Positions 37,740-46,937 are shown, counted from the first letter of the stretch. The stretch: DNA of 64,000 nucleotides from Corynebacterium oculi (GCF_001412105.1 NZ_LKST01000001.1:186001-250000); one strand, 5' to 3'. The notes: generated from the letters alone by a model not told the origin. Made by a program: numbers and translations.

Positions 37740-39068
37740 TTATCGTGCACCTGCCGATTTCCATGGAATGTGGTGGGTAAAGGCAAGGCGCACGGGTTTG
37801 AGGGGGTCGGTCGCGGTGTGGAGGCGGCCCGTGGGGGCGTCGTAGATCTCTACTTTGCGTCCGTCGGTGCGTTGATAGCGCGGCCACGGAGGCATGGTGC
37901 CGCGCGCAAAGTCCACCATGATCCTGTGAATGGTGCGTCGTGAGGGATCGGGGCGGAATACGAGGCGTAGGTCGTCGCAATGCAGCATGGGCTGTTCTTC
38001 TTCGCCCTCGTATTGCAGCACCCAGCACTGTGCGGGCGCGTTTTCGGTGGTGTCGGATACCCAGCGTCGGATGGCGGAGTCGCTGATGAGTTGGGACATT
38101 TCGCGGTGGGGATAGATCGCCCGGGCGGATTTTAGGTAGGAGGAGGCGGGTATTTCTAGCCCCATCGTTTTTGCCATGACGCGCACTGCTATCCCGCCGC
38201 GCCCGCGCCGGTCGAGGCGTTTGGCAATGGGAACGAAGTCGAAGCATTCCTCCCTGGTGCAGGTCACCAATATGGGGATATTGACCAGCTCGTTGGCCGC
38301 GAAAGGGCCGGGGCCAAGCACGAGATCGTGGAAGAACCGAGTGCGCAGGCGGCGGTAACCGCGACGCAGAGCGGCTGGGTTCTTCTCATGGAGTTCGGTG
38401 AGGTGTCTGCGGGTAATGGGGGTGAAAAGCAGGCGGCGCAGTGAGCCCTTGCGCTGATGGAAGGGAGTGCGGGGGTAGGCCGGGGACATGGCGACGAGGC
38501 GTCGGAAAGCGCCTTGGTAGTGGTCGCGCCGGGTAAGCCAGAGGGCGATGCCCGCTCCCGCGGACTGCCCTACCAGGGTGATATTGGTGGGGTCTCCGCC
38601 GAAGTATTCGATGCAGCGCTGTACCCATTCCAGGCCCCATTGGCAGTCGGCCACCCCACGGTAGTGGTGGGATTCATCGTCGCTGAATTGGGCAAAGCCG
38701 GGGAGACCGGTGCGGTAGCCCAAGCGCACCACGATGATCCCGGCCTGGGCCATGGCTGTGCCCTTGGAATCCTGTTCCTCGTGGGTGCCGGAATCATAAG
38801 AACCGCCGTGGATATAGACGATGACGGGGAGGTCATCGCCAAAGGTGGCGCCCGGCGGCGCGGTGATGCTTAGGGCTGTGCGCTCCGGGTGGGGCACGGT
38901 GGCGTCGATAAGCTCCTCGGGTGTGCCGCGCCTGGGGCGAGAGTCCTGGAAGGGGCCGGGAATGGTACAGAAATCGATGGAGCTGAATTCGGTGTGCGTG
39001 CGGTGGGCCACCCCGCGGAAGCGGCCTTCGGGGGTGTGGATCGTCACGGTGGAGGGCGCGGTAGGCAT
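37740..39068 (-). CDS. carboxylesterase family protein
   Basis: 442 residues of the alpha/beta-hydrolase carboxylesterase type. The oxyanion region VIVYIHGGSYDSG and the nucleophile motif LVGQSAGAGIAL (serine) are intact. The family's third catalytic segment is less clear; the C-terminus is shorter than in the 500-residue B-type enzymes. ATG at 39068 chosen because the product then starts at TVTIHTPEGRFRGVAHRTHT. Convergent with idi; substrate unknown. Confidence 0.85.
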   Translation of the reverse strand: MPTAPSTVTIHTPEGRFRGVAHRTHTEFSSIDFCTIPGPFQDSRPRRGTPEELIDATVPHPERTALSITAPPGATFGDDLPVIVYIHGGSYDSGTHEEQDSKGTAMAQAGIIVVRLGYRTGLPGFAQFSDDESHHYRGVADCQWGLEWVQRCIEYFGGDPTNITLVGQSAGAGIALWLTRRDHYQGAFRRLVAMSPAYPRTPFHQRKGSLRRLLFTPITRRHLTELHEKNPAALRRGYRRLRTRFFHDLVLGPGPFAANELVNIPILVTCTREECFDFVPIAKRLDRRGRGGIAVRVMAKTMGLEIPASSYLKSARAIYPHREMSQLISDSAIRRWVSDTTENAPAQCWVLQYEGEEEQPMLHCDDLRLVFRPDPSRRTIHRIMVDFARGTMPPWPRYQRTDGRKVEIYDAPTGRLHTATDPLKPVRLAFTHHIPWKSAGAR

Positions 39069-39108
39069 GGTTGAACCATAGCAACTTCGGCACTCTACGA
39101 TGGTGAGC

Positions 39109-39333
39109 ATGACTGCGCTGTATGACTGGTTTGTGCAAGGCCTGGTGGCTTCGCCGCTGGCGCTGCAAAACGCGGTGGTTCTGGGTGTTGCCCTACCTGC
39201 CTGCGCCGTGGCGGCACTAATCTTGCAGCGTGCGGTGAATGTGGTGAGCGATGTGGTGTGGCGTTTGGTGCCGCGCGGGAGTCGGGCGAGGAACCGGACG
39301 GGCCAGGACATTCAGCCAGAGGAAACGAGTTAA
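39109..39333 (+). CDS. small membrane protein of unknown function
   Basis: 74 residues from ATG 39109. Two hydrophobic stretches (ALYDWFVQGLV and NAVVLGVALPACAVAALIL) precede a short basic, hydrophilic tail (RLVPRGSRARNRTGQD). It is divergent from the esterase and 16 bases before the 46-residue gene. No family recognised. Confidence 0.6.
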   Translation: MTALYDWFVQGLVASPLALQNAVVLGVALPACAVAALILQRAVNVVSDVVWRLVPRGSRARNRTGQDIQPEETS

Positions 39334-39349
39334 AGGAGCATTCCTTACT

Positions 39350-39490
39350 ATGCCTAATCCTGAGGAATTGCGGAAGCAAGATCGGAAGCTGCCCAAGGCC
39401 AAGCGGCGGTATCCCACCTCGTGGGTCACGCAATCGCTGTGGGTTCTGCTGGCATTGGTGCTGGTGGCGTGGTTGATTTCCATGCTGTGA
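39350..39490 (+). CDS. very small membrane protein, 46 residues
   Basis: A basic N-terminus (ELRKQDRKLPKAKRRYPTSW) precedes one C-terminal hydrophobic helix (SLWVLLALVLVAWLISML). AAAGGAG lies 11 bases ahead of the ATG. Probably a tail-anchored membrane peptide; two-gene unit with the 74-residue gene. Confidence 0.6.
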   Translation: MPNPEELRKQDRKLPKAKRRYPTSWVTQSLWVLLALVLVAWLISML

Positions 39491-39568
39491 TGTCGGAAGG
39501 AGGGAAGCGATGGGGGAACCGGGGGAGGGGAGCCGCCCCGCGTGGGTGGCGGGAATCGGGAAATAAGG

Positions 39569-39765
39569 TATCCTGTGTGGAACATCACTGAGTGTGGGGA
39601 TCTGCGATACTCCATACTTCCTGGTGGAAACCGACAATAGTTCCCGCCCGCGTGGAGCCTCCCGTCTAGGTAAGTTGGGGGAAGCGCGGAGGCGAGCTGA
39701 CGTGAATGCCATGAATCGGTAGCGCCGTAGCACGATGGGCGGTGCCATAGAGCGAGGAGAGTGAG
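39569..39765 (+). promoter_or_regulatory. fadD promoter and long leader
   Basis: TATCCT at 39569 is a likely -10, leaving a leader of about 185 bases before the fadD ATG. The leader is G+C-rich with several short complementary stretches, but I recognise no known riboswitch core. GCGAGGAGAG before the ATG supplies the ribosome-binding site. Confidence 0.35.
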
Positions 39766-41613
39766 ATGGAAACGCAGGTGCTCAAGGAGTACACCGAACC
39801 GGCTAAATACGAGGTCAAGGAGGGGGAGACCTGCCTGACCGCGCTCATTGACCAGGCTCGGTCGCGCCCCTACAGCGTGCTGTTTTCCCGCCCCGCGAAC
39901 TACGAGTGGGTCAACGTGACCGCCACCGAGTTCATCGAGCAGGTCTTTGAGGTAGCCAAGGGGTTGATCGCCGCCGGAGTGGGCAAGGGCGACCGCGTGG
40001 TGCTGCTTTCTAATACCCGCTACGAGTGGACGCTCTTTGACTACGCCATCTGGGCGGCGGGAGCGGCTTCCGTGCCGATCTACCCCTCCTCCTCCATGAG
40101 CCAGGTGGAGTGGATCGTGGAGGACTCCGGGGCCGTCTTTGCCATCACGGAGACGCAAGCCCACACGGAGATGCTCAACCACCTGGTCTTGGACGAGGAC
40201 GGCAACCCCGTGCTTGCTGGCTCCTCCTCCAAACTCGCCCGCGTGCTGGAGATCAATTCCTCCGCCGTGGAAACCCTGCGCTTTGAGGGGCGTGACATCA
40301 CCGATGAGCAGGTGTGGGAGCGAATCAAGGGCACAAAGAGCAGCGACCTAGCCTCCCTGGTGTACACCTCGGGTACCACCGGGCGCCCCAAGGGATGCAT
40401 TCTGACCCACTATGCGTGGTTGAGCGAGGTGCGAGCCCTGCTCACCAACCCGATCGGCGCCTTTGCCGCCCCCGGCCGCCGCGTGCTCACGTACCTGCCG
40501 CTGGCGCACGTGCTGGCCCGCGCGGTATGCCTGGCGGTATCCATCGCCGGTGCTACGCAGTCGCACTGGCCCGATCCCTCCACCCTCACCGTGGAACTGC
40601 CCCGCTCCCGGCCCAACCTCTTGCTCGGGGTGCCGCGCGTCTTTGAGAAGGTGCGCAACGCCGCCGCCGGCCAGGCCGCGGCGAAGGGCAGCGTGGGTTC
40701 TGCCATCTTCCGCCGGGCGGAGAAGGTGGCCATCGAATACTCCAAGGCTCTGGACACCCCGGAGGGGCCCACCCGCTTCCTGGATACGCAGCGCCGCCTC
40801 TACGATCGCTTGGTGTATTCCAAGATTAAGGAGGCCATCGGAGGGGAGGTGGGCTACTGCATCACGGGTGGTTCCCCGATGAGCCATGATCTGCTGCATT
40901 TCTTCCGCGGGGTGGGAGTGCCGGTGTACGAGGGCTACGGCCTCACCGAGACCTGCGCCGCCGCGGCCGTGGACTTTGAAGACCAGAAGATCGGCACCGT
41001 GGGCAAGCCCGTGGGCGGCATGTCCGTGAAGATCAACGACGACGGCGAGATCATGTTCCGCGGCAACGTACTGTTCTCCGGGTACTGGAACAACGAGAAG
41101 GCCACCAAGGAGGCCTTCAACGAAGAGGGTTGGTACAACACCGGCGACCTGGGAGAACTGGATTCCACCGGGCATATCCGCATCACCGGACGCAAGAAGG
41201 ATCTGATTGTCACCGCCGGCGGCAAGAATGTGTCCCCGGCCCCGATGGAGGATCTGCTGCGCTCCCACCCGCTGATTAGCCAGGCGATGGTGGTGGGTGA
41301 CGGCAAGCCTTTCATCGGTGTGCTGATTACCCTGGACGAGGAGGAACTGGCGCGCTGGAAGCACGGGCGCAATATCCCCGATTCCCGCTCCGTGCGGGAG
41401 GTGGCGGCCGATCCGGTGCTGCGCGCGGAAATCCAGGACGCGATCAACACCGCCAACGCGACCGTTTCTCACGCGGAGGGGATCAAGAAGTTCTACATCC
41501 TGGACCATGACCTCACGGAGGAGAACAACGAGCTGACCCCCACGATGAAGGTGAAGCGCAACGTGGTCACGGAGCGCTATGCGGAGGACATCGAGCGCAT
41601 CTACCGCAGGTAG
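39766..41613 (+). CDS. long-chain fatty-acid-CoA ligase (AMP-binding)
   Basis: 615 residues of the FadD15-like branch. The AMP-binding motif is VYTSGTTGRPKGCIL (near residue 205), followed by YEGYGLTETCAAAA, WYNTGDLGEL and GRKKDLIVTAGGKNVSP. It activates fatty acids with ATP and CoA. The gene ends in a terminator hairpin 30 bases downstream. From memory, fadD15 is at the same place in C. glutamicum. Confidence 0.92.
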   Translation: METQVLKEYTEPAKYEVKEGETCLTALIDQARSRPYSVLFSRPANYEWVNVTATEFIEQVFEVAKGLIAAGVGKGDRVVLLSNTRYEWTLFDYAIWAAGAASVPIYPSSSMSQVEWIVEDSGAVFAITETQAHTEMLNHLVLDEDGNPVLAGSSSKLARVLEINSSAVETLRFEGRDITDEQVWERIKGTKSSDLASLVYTSGTTGRPKGCILTHYAWLSEVRALLTNPIGAFAAPGRRVLTYLPLAHVLARAVCLAVSIAGATQSHWPDPSTLTVELPRSRPNLLLGVPRVFEKVRNAAAGQAAAKGSVGSAIFRRAEKVAIEYSKALDTPEGPTRFLDTQRRLYDRLVYSKIKEAIGGEVGYCITGGSPMSHDLLHFFRGVGVPVYEGYGLTETCAAAAVDFEDQKIGTVGKPVGGMSVKINDDGEIMFRGNVLFSGYWNNEKATKEAFNEEGWYNTGDLGELDSTGHIRITGRKKDLIVTAGGKNVSPAPMEDLLRSHPLISQAMVVGDGKPFIGVLITLDEEELARWKHGRNIPDSRSVREVAADPVLRAEIQDAINTANATVSHAEGIKKFYILDHDLTEENNELTPTMKVKRNVVTERYAEDIERIYRR

Positions 41614-41642
41614 GGGAACTGCTGTAAAAAACCTATAAGAGA

Positions 41643-41696
41643 CAGCGGCGGCCTAGGTACCGCAAAAGCGAGTAACCTGGGCAGGCCGCTTTTTCG
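41643..41696 (+). terminator. rho-independent terminator of the fadD gene
   Basis: An imperfect long stem, AGCGGC..CCTAGGT against ACCTGG..GGCCGCT (41644-41690), followed by TTTTTCG. Confidence 0.8.
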
Positions 41697-42055
41697 TTGT
41701 GATACGGCAGTTACGGCCGGAGCGTAGGGATGCGAAACACTATTCCGCTGGGGGGGTTAGGAATGGTGGCGCAGACGGACGATGCGGGTATGGCTGGGTG
41801 TGATCCCCACCCTGCCGCTTGGGCTATCGGTGGGTTGTTGGGTCTGCGCAGTCGTAGGGGCGGAGAGCAGGGCAGCACAAGCGGATCATAGGGGGCGGAG
41901 TTGTGTAACTACTCTCACGCGGCATGGAGCCTCAGTGAATAGGGGCTTGCTTTTTACAGGTCAGATGACCCCAGTGCCAGGGATGACCCCAGTGCAGGGC
42001 TGCAGCCAGAGCGGGGCACATCACCCAAGGAGAGAGATATGTCACAATAAAGGTA
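41697..42055. other. gene-free stretch before the isonitrile synthase
   Basis: No convincing gene. It holds a 42-codon frame (41763-41891) without support, two copies of ATGACCCCAGTGC (41964 and 41981), and a well-placed ribosome-binding site (AAGGAG, 42027-42032) before an ATG at 42039 that is followed after two codons by TAA. Confidence 0.6.
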
Positions 42056-42088
42056 TTGACGTTCCGATATTTTTTGACATATAGTCAA
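42056..42088 (+). promoter_or_regulatory. promoter of the isonitrile operon with overlapping inverted repeat
   Basis: TTGACG (42056-42061) and TATAGT (42080-42085) with an 18-base spacer form a strong promoter. The start codon ATG at 42092 is where the transcript should begin, so the mRNA is probably leaderless. TTGAC-N5-GTCAA (42074-42088) overlaps the -10 and could bind the TetR protein encoded at 44555. Confidence 0.7.
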
Positions 42089-42091
42089 CTC

Positions 42092-43222
42092 ATGACTACT
42101 TGTAAATCTTGCCCGGAGGCTGAAGCCTCGAAACCGATCCTGGGGGAAAGCTTTGACCCGTGGTATGTCTTACTTTCCCCTCCGGAGCGGGTAGGTGAGC
42201 GGCGGCTGTTTCACTCCTGGCCTCCATCGCTGCCGGAGGTGGGGGTTGGTGTTGACTATCAAGAGATCGCACACCAGGCCTCTCGTTGTGCGAAGGGGGT
42301 GATTCGAGAGCGATGGAGGGATCTGCGAAAGTTCACTCCAGTGGAGTCTGCGGCGCTACTGCTTAGTTCGCAAAAATTTCGCAGCGGACCTTCTTTGCAG
42401 GTTCGGGAATACCTGAGGAGAATGTATGAGCGCTCTGGGGACAAGGTTGAGTATGTTCTTCCCTCTTTTCCTTTCAAGATTCCTAACATGGAAAAATCGC
42501 CTTATGGTCACTTTGACGCAGGCGAGATACTCTGCCTGCAGAGGTTGCAATTAATTAATGAGGTGACAACCGAACTTCTAGATAAGCCATCCGTTTTTCA
42601 TGTGGTGTCAGATGGAAAGATATATTCTGATATTTGCGGGGTAAATGCAGAGACCTATCAGGGATATAGTCGGAGTGCTCGTCAGGCAATTGGCCAAATG
42701 GGGTTGGCAGGCTCGTTAGATTATGTTGACATGGTCGATGATGTCATTGGTGATCGTCGCGAGGAATTTAGTGAAACCTTGGGGAGGGTTAAGGAAGAAC
42801 TTGCATCATGGTGGGAGGTGAATAGGGGAAGTAAACCTGTCCAGTATCTTATCCGTAATATGTCGTCGAATGTGAATTTCTATCTTGAATTAGAATGCCT
42901 TGCGTATGGTAATTTGTTTGGCATGTTGGGGGATAGAAGGGGGGATGAGTTGAAGAGTTTGATGTCTAGGAAGGTTGAGGATGCCGCTTTTTTGTTTATG
43001 GCAAAGTTGGTGACTCTGAAAGTTCTTGATGTGCTAGCTGAGCGCTATCCGGGGAGTGTTCGGGCGACGGTCCATCCGAAGATCGGGCAGTTTGGTATCC
43101 ATTTGGTCAATAGTAAGACGAGGGTGTTTCCCTGGCAGGGGGTGCCCCTTAGGGGGAGTGACGGTAGATTCCGTATTGTGTCTCCACGGCTGAGGCTTGG
43201 GATCACGCTCGGTGCGTGGTGA
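42092..43222 (+). CDS. isonitrile (isocyanide) synthase, Dit1/PvcA/IsnA family
   Basis: 376 residues as read. The PF05141-type pattern is clear: LPSFPFKIPNMEKSP (about 123-137), DAGEILCLQRLQLI (142 on), VVSDGKIYSDICGV (172 on), AETYQGYSR, VRATVHPKIGQFGIHL and FPWQGVPLRGSDGRFRIV. Such enzymes turn the amino group of tyrosine, tryptophan or another amino acid into an isonitrile using ribulose 5-phosphate. No PvcB/IsnB oxygenase is adjacent. The last 13 residues (PRLRLGITLGAW) are unlike the family; a 1-base deletion near 43184 is likely, and the other frame continues AEAWDHARCVVRNDADGSF to a stop at 43302 (about 403 residues). AT-richer than its surroundings. Confidence 0.87.
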   Translation: MTTCKSCPEAEASKPILGESFDPWYVLLSPPERVGERRLFHSWPPSLPEVGVGVDYQEIAHQASRCAKGVIRERWRDLRKFTPVESAALLLSSQKFRSGPSLQVREYLRRMYERSGDKVEYVLPSFPFKIPNMEKSPYGHFDAGEILCLQRLQLINEVTTELLDKPSVFHVVSDGKIYSDICGVNAETYQGYSRSARQAIGQMGLAGSLDYVDMVDDVIGDRREEFSETLGRVKEELASWWEVNRGSKPVQYLIRNMSSNVNFYLELECLAYGNLFGMLGDRRGDELKSLMSRKVEDAAFLFMAKLVTLKVLDVLAERYPGSVRATVHPKIGQFGIHLVNSKTRVFPWQGVPLRGSDGRFRIVSPRLRLGITLGAW

Positions 43223-43301
43223 GGAATGATGCTGATGGTTCTTTTCTCTATTACGCCGAAAATGTCTCACGGGTTGGAAATATCTGGATCGATGGTGTGT
43301 G

Positions 43302-44515
43302 ATGAAGAGCGGAAAAAGATCCATGAGGAGTTATGCTTTAGGGTTTCTTGCGGTTGGTCAAGGTTTCTACCTCTCGGCAATGAGCGTTGATCTTACCGTG
43401 ACAGCATTGGCGGGTGCACTTATTTCCCCTTCTCCAATGTTGGCTACATTACCTATGGCTCTCATCTCCATTGGCAGTGTTTTGGTTGCACCCGTGGTGA
43501 GTCGATTCATGTCTAAGATCGGTGCAAAGAGAATGTTTCTTGTAGGAGCATTGATTGCGGCCGCAGGAGGTATTTCTTCGTATTTTCCTTGGTTCACGGT
43601 CGGTTTCTCCTGCTATGTCTGGGGACTTTTTTGGTGGGGATCTATCAGGCAATTGCAAACTACTACCGCTATGTTGCGGCCGATCTTTTTCCCGGACATG
43701 AAAATCGTGCGGTGTCTATTGTTCTTTCGGCGGGGGTTGCTGCAGCCGTAGCGGGGCCGGTGTTGGCGACTGTCGCTGCAACTATCATGACGCCGAAGTA
43801 TGCCGGGTCCTACCTCCTCGTTAGTGCGTTGGCTGCGTGCGCTTTTCTTACTCTTCTTGGTCTGCCAAGGGGTGTGGCAACTGTTGGGATCGTTGATTCG
43901 CAGGCGCGCGGTCAGTTAAGTGATAAGGGAGAGGGGGTAGGTATTATGACTATGATCCGCCATTTATTACTTAGGCCAAAATTTATTATGGGAGCGTCGG
44001 TTTGTTTTTCTGGTTGTTTTGCTATGGCCCTTATTATGTCTGGGGCACCGTTGGTTCTTGAAAAAGATTTGCATGCTAGTGATTCATTCCGGGCAGTTGC
44101 GATGCAGACGCATATGATCGGAATGTATTTTCCGATGTTATTCTTGCCATTGATGGTAGATCGTTTCTCGCAGGTATCTCAGATAGTGGTTGCGTTTTCG
44201 GTGGGAATTGGTGGTATGGCTATAGGGGCTATCAATTCTCCACTAGCTGTTCTTTTTTCTCTTTTGGCCATTGGGGTAGCCTGGGCTGTCTTGTATGGAG
44301 TGGGAAGTTCGTTGCTGACAACCTCCTACTCGGCGGATGAGCGTTCCGTTGCGCGCGGAGTGGGTGAGCTTTTTCCTGTTGCTGGCCTTGCACTGGGTAG
44401 TTTGTTGGCTGCAGTTATCGTCTCTGCAGGGGGCTGGTATCCGCTCATTGCCACGGCTGCGGCGGCTATGGCTGGGGCGTGGCTGGTGGTAGGGAGACTC
44501 CATAAGGCGGAGTAA
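43302..44515 (+). pseudogene. MFS transporter, frameshifted
   Basis: Two frames together make one 12-helix MFS carrier of about 404 residues. The first covers 43302 to about 43606 (SYALGFLAVGQGFYLSAMSV through SSYFPWFTVGF) and the second about 43607 to 44515 (LLLCLGTFLVGIYQAIANYY onward). Restoring one T in the TTT at 43604-43606 joins them smoothly. ATG at 43302 overlaps the TGA of the repaired isonitrile synthase (TGATG), indicating one operon. Expected role: export of the isonitrile product or self-protection. Sequencing error is as likely as true loss. Confidence 0.75.
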
Positions 44516-44554
44516 GCTAGGGGGAGGTGTGTTGCGAATATTAGGTAGCTAGAA

Positions 44555-45343
44555 ATGGTAGAAACGAGCAAGCCGGGAGCTATGATGCAGGAAGAAGAGC
44601 GGGAATCGCCAGCCACGCGGCGGCGTCGGCTGGCGTTCCAGCGGCGACAGAAAGATTTTCTTCGTATCGCTCTTGCAAAATTTAAGGAATCGGGGATTGA
44701 GTCTTTTACCCTCACCGGTTTGGCTGCGGAGAGCGATTACTCAAAAGGTACCTGGTATAATCATTTTGGTTCAATCAGTGATGTGATCGTGGCTATCGCC
44801 ACGGAAAATGCGATGCAGCAGCAGCAATACTTTAGGGAAATTTTTTCTGAAGAGAATCGGCCGCTTGACTGGAAGGTTACCTCGATCTTCCTGGACTATG
44901 TTAGTCATGCTATCACTAACCCAGAAATGTGGACCTGTGGTGTCCTGTCGAGAACTTGGGCGCGGGGGGAGGGGGACGTTTCCCTAGAGGGGATCGCGTC
45001 GCTTGATGCAGCGGAAGGTGCGAACCAAGAAATCGTGCTGCGAATGCTTCGTGAGGGTGACAGGCTTGCCGTGCGGGGGGAGGGCGCTGACGAGGCGCTG
45101 CGCCGCGCTAAGTTTGCCTTGCATACGGTGCGTGCCGCAGCGGCGGGTCTATGCGTGCTTAACGTAGTGGATAATAATTATGCATGGGCACAGGAGACTG
45201 CCTATGAGCAAACAATTACTCTGATTTTATCGACCCTGGAAACCGTGCGCCTTCCTGTGGATCGAGTGACTCCGCCGGAAAAATTATGGGAGAGCTCTCG
45301 GGGGCGTGTGCGGCGGCTTTCTTATGAATGGATAATACCATAG
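44555..45343 (+). CDS. TetR-family transcriptional regulator
   Basis: 262 residues. The N-terminal helix-turn-helix (about 40-85) reads FTLTGLAAESDYSKGTWYNH then FGSISDVIVAIATENAM, the TetR pattern. The ligand domain has an unusually long C-terminus (about 40 residues after the last helix). It lies 39 bases after the MFS gene on the same strand, and TTGAC-N5-GTCAA over the operon promoter is a candidate site. ATG at 44582 is an alternative start. Confidence 0.88.
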   Translation: MVETSKPGAMMQEEERESPATRRRRLAFQRRQKDFLRIALAKFKESGIESFTLTGLAAESDYSKGTWYNHFGSISDVIVAIATENAMQQQQYFREIFSEENRPLDWKVTSIFLDYVSHAITNPEMWTCGVLSRTWARGEGDVSLEGIASLDAAEGANQEIVLRMLREGDRLAVRGEGADEALRRAKFALHTVRAAAAGLCVLNVVDNNYAWAQETAYEQTITLILSTLETVRLPVDRVTPPEKLWESSRGRVRRLSYEWIIP

Positions 45344-45367
45344 GAGATAATTAATGGTATTTTTATT
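45334..45367 (+). terminator. terminator overlapping the TetR stop codon
   Basis: AATACCAT (45334-45341) pairs with ATGGTATT (45354-45361), followed by TTTTATTG. AT-rich, unlike other terminators here. Confidence 0.65.
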
Positions 45368-45622
45368 GAACAGTGGAGGGGGTGGCTTGTTTTATGCACA
45401 TGTTAATGAATTTGTTTGAGGGGGTGGTGTTCGTTCTGGATCGACGGTAGGGGTTAAGCTACACAAGAACGACGAGCGCGGTGACCCTCGCAGTAGGCGA
45501 GGAACCACGCATCGAGAACCCCGGAATTCACCCTCGCGGCGCATGAACCTTTCGACTAGGGAGCGTTAGCATCGCTGCGGTGGCCTTGGCTGCGCGCACG
45601 AACCCTGATCGGAGGAGTATTG
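45344..45622. other. leader region upstream of rarA
   Basis: A 279-base gap. Beyond the TetR terminator it has a hairpin CCTCGC-AGTAG-GCGAGG (45486-45502), the octamer ACCCTCGC twice (45484, 45530) and several G+C-rich stretches. It might carry a structured leader, but I match no known RNA family. Confidence 0.35.
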
Positions 45623-46937
45623 ATGATGGACACGGTGCAGCAATCGCTGTTTGAGGAAGATGATCGGTCTCGGCCGCTTGCGGATCGCCTCCGTCCACAG
45701 AGGTTAGAGGACGTTGTGGGGCAGGATCATCTTCTCGCCAGCGATGCCCCGATCGGGCGCATGGTGGTGGGGCGTCGGCTCGTGTCGATGGTGCTGTGGG
45801 GCCCGCCGGGGTGCGGAAAGACTACGATCTCGCGGCTGCTTGCCGCGCAAAACCGACCTGGCATTTGAATCCCTCTCGGCAATGTCCACCGGGGCCGCAG
45901 ACCTGCGCAAGGTATTCCTGGCGGCCGAGCAGCGCCGGAAAATGGGGCAGGGCACCCTGCTCTTTGTCGATGAGATCCACCGATTTAATCGCGCCCAGCA
46001 GGATTTGTTCTTGCCCTACGTGGAAAACGGCACCATTGTGCTGGTGGGTGCCACCACGGAGAACCCGAGTTTTGAACTCAATGGCGCGTTGTTATCGCGC
46101 TGCCAGGTATTTGTGCTCAAACGCCTCGATGAGGAGGCCTTTGCCGCGCTCATAAAGCGTGCCGAGGATCTTTTAGGCGGGCCGCTTCCATTAGATGAGG
46201 AAGCCCGGGAACTGCTTATAGCGATGGCGGATGGCGATGGCCGGTACCTGCTCAACATGATCGAACAGGTGCAGGGGCTTCCGCGTCCTGTGGAGAGGGC
46301 CGCGCTTGCGGCGGCGGTGCACAAGCGCGCTCCGCTGTATGACAAGTCTCAGGAGGGGCATTACAACCTTATCTCCGCATTGCATAAGGCCATGCGGGGC
46401 TCTGACCCGGACGCTGCTCTGTATTGGCTTTCCCGCATGCTCATCGGGGGAGAGGATCCTCTGTTTATCGCCCGGCGCATTACCCGTTTTGCCAATGAGG
46501 ATATCGGCCTGGCGGACCCGCATGCGGTGCAGCAGGCGCTGGCCGCCTGGGACGTGTATGAGCGCCTCGGTTCCCCGGAAGGGGAACTGGCCCTGGCGCA
46601 GGCTGTGGTGTATCTGGCCACGGCACCAAAATCCATCGGTGTGTACTCGGCTTTCAATAAGGCATGGAAAGCCGCCCGGAGCACGGGATCGCTCATGCCG
46701 CCGGCGCATATCCTCAATGCTCCCACCCGCCTGATGAAGGACCTCGGCTACGGCAAGGGATACCAGTACGATCCCGATACCGAGAAGGGCTTTTCCGGGG
46801 CGAATTATTTTCCCGAGGGCATGGAGCGGGAGACGTTTTACCAACCCGCCGACCTTGGATATGAACGCACGATCGGCAAGCGGCTTGAATACTGGGAGCG
46901 ACTGCGCGCCGAGGCTCGTGACAACCCTCAGCGGTAG
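45623..46937 (+). pseudogene. rarA: replication-associated recombination protein A, frameshifted
   Basis: The first frame has SLFEEDDRSRPLADRLRPQR, QDHLL and Walker A GPPGCGKTT up to LLAAQ; after AAAA at 45849-45852 it runs into a stop. Removing one A joins it to TDLAFESLSAMSTGAADLRK, Walker B LLFVDEIHRFNRAQQD and the rest of RarA (437 residues, normal). RarA is a clamp-loader-like ATPase active at stalled forks. GGAGGAG lies 5 bases before ATG 45623. A one-base insertion, either real or a sequencing error. Confidence 0.9.

Noticed and set aside
39569..39765. Possible riboswitch in the fadD leader
   Set aside because: No conserved core of cobalamin, TPP, FMN, SAM or ydaO types could be matched by eye.
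41763..41891. 42-codon frame before the isonitrile block
   Set aside because: No convincing ribosome-binding site or similarity; composition is unremarkable.
41964..41994. Direct repeat ATGACCCCAGTGC as a CRISPR-like or attachment site
   Set aside because: Only two copies, 4 bases apart, without spacers or mobile genes nearby.
41782..42084. 100-codon frame overlapping the isonitrile promoter
   Set aside because: Would cross the -35 and -10 region; no ribosome-binding site or domain.
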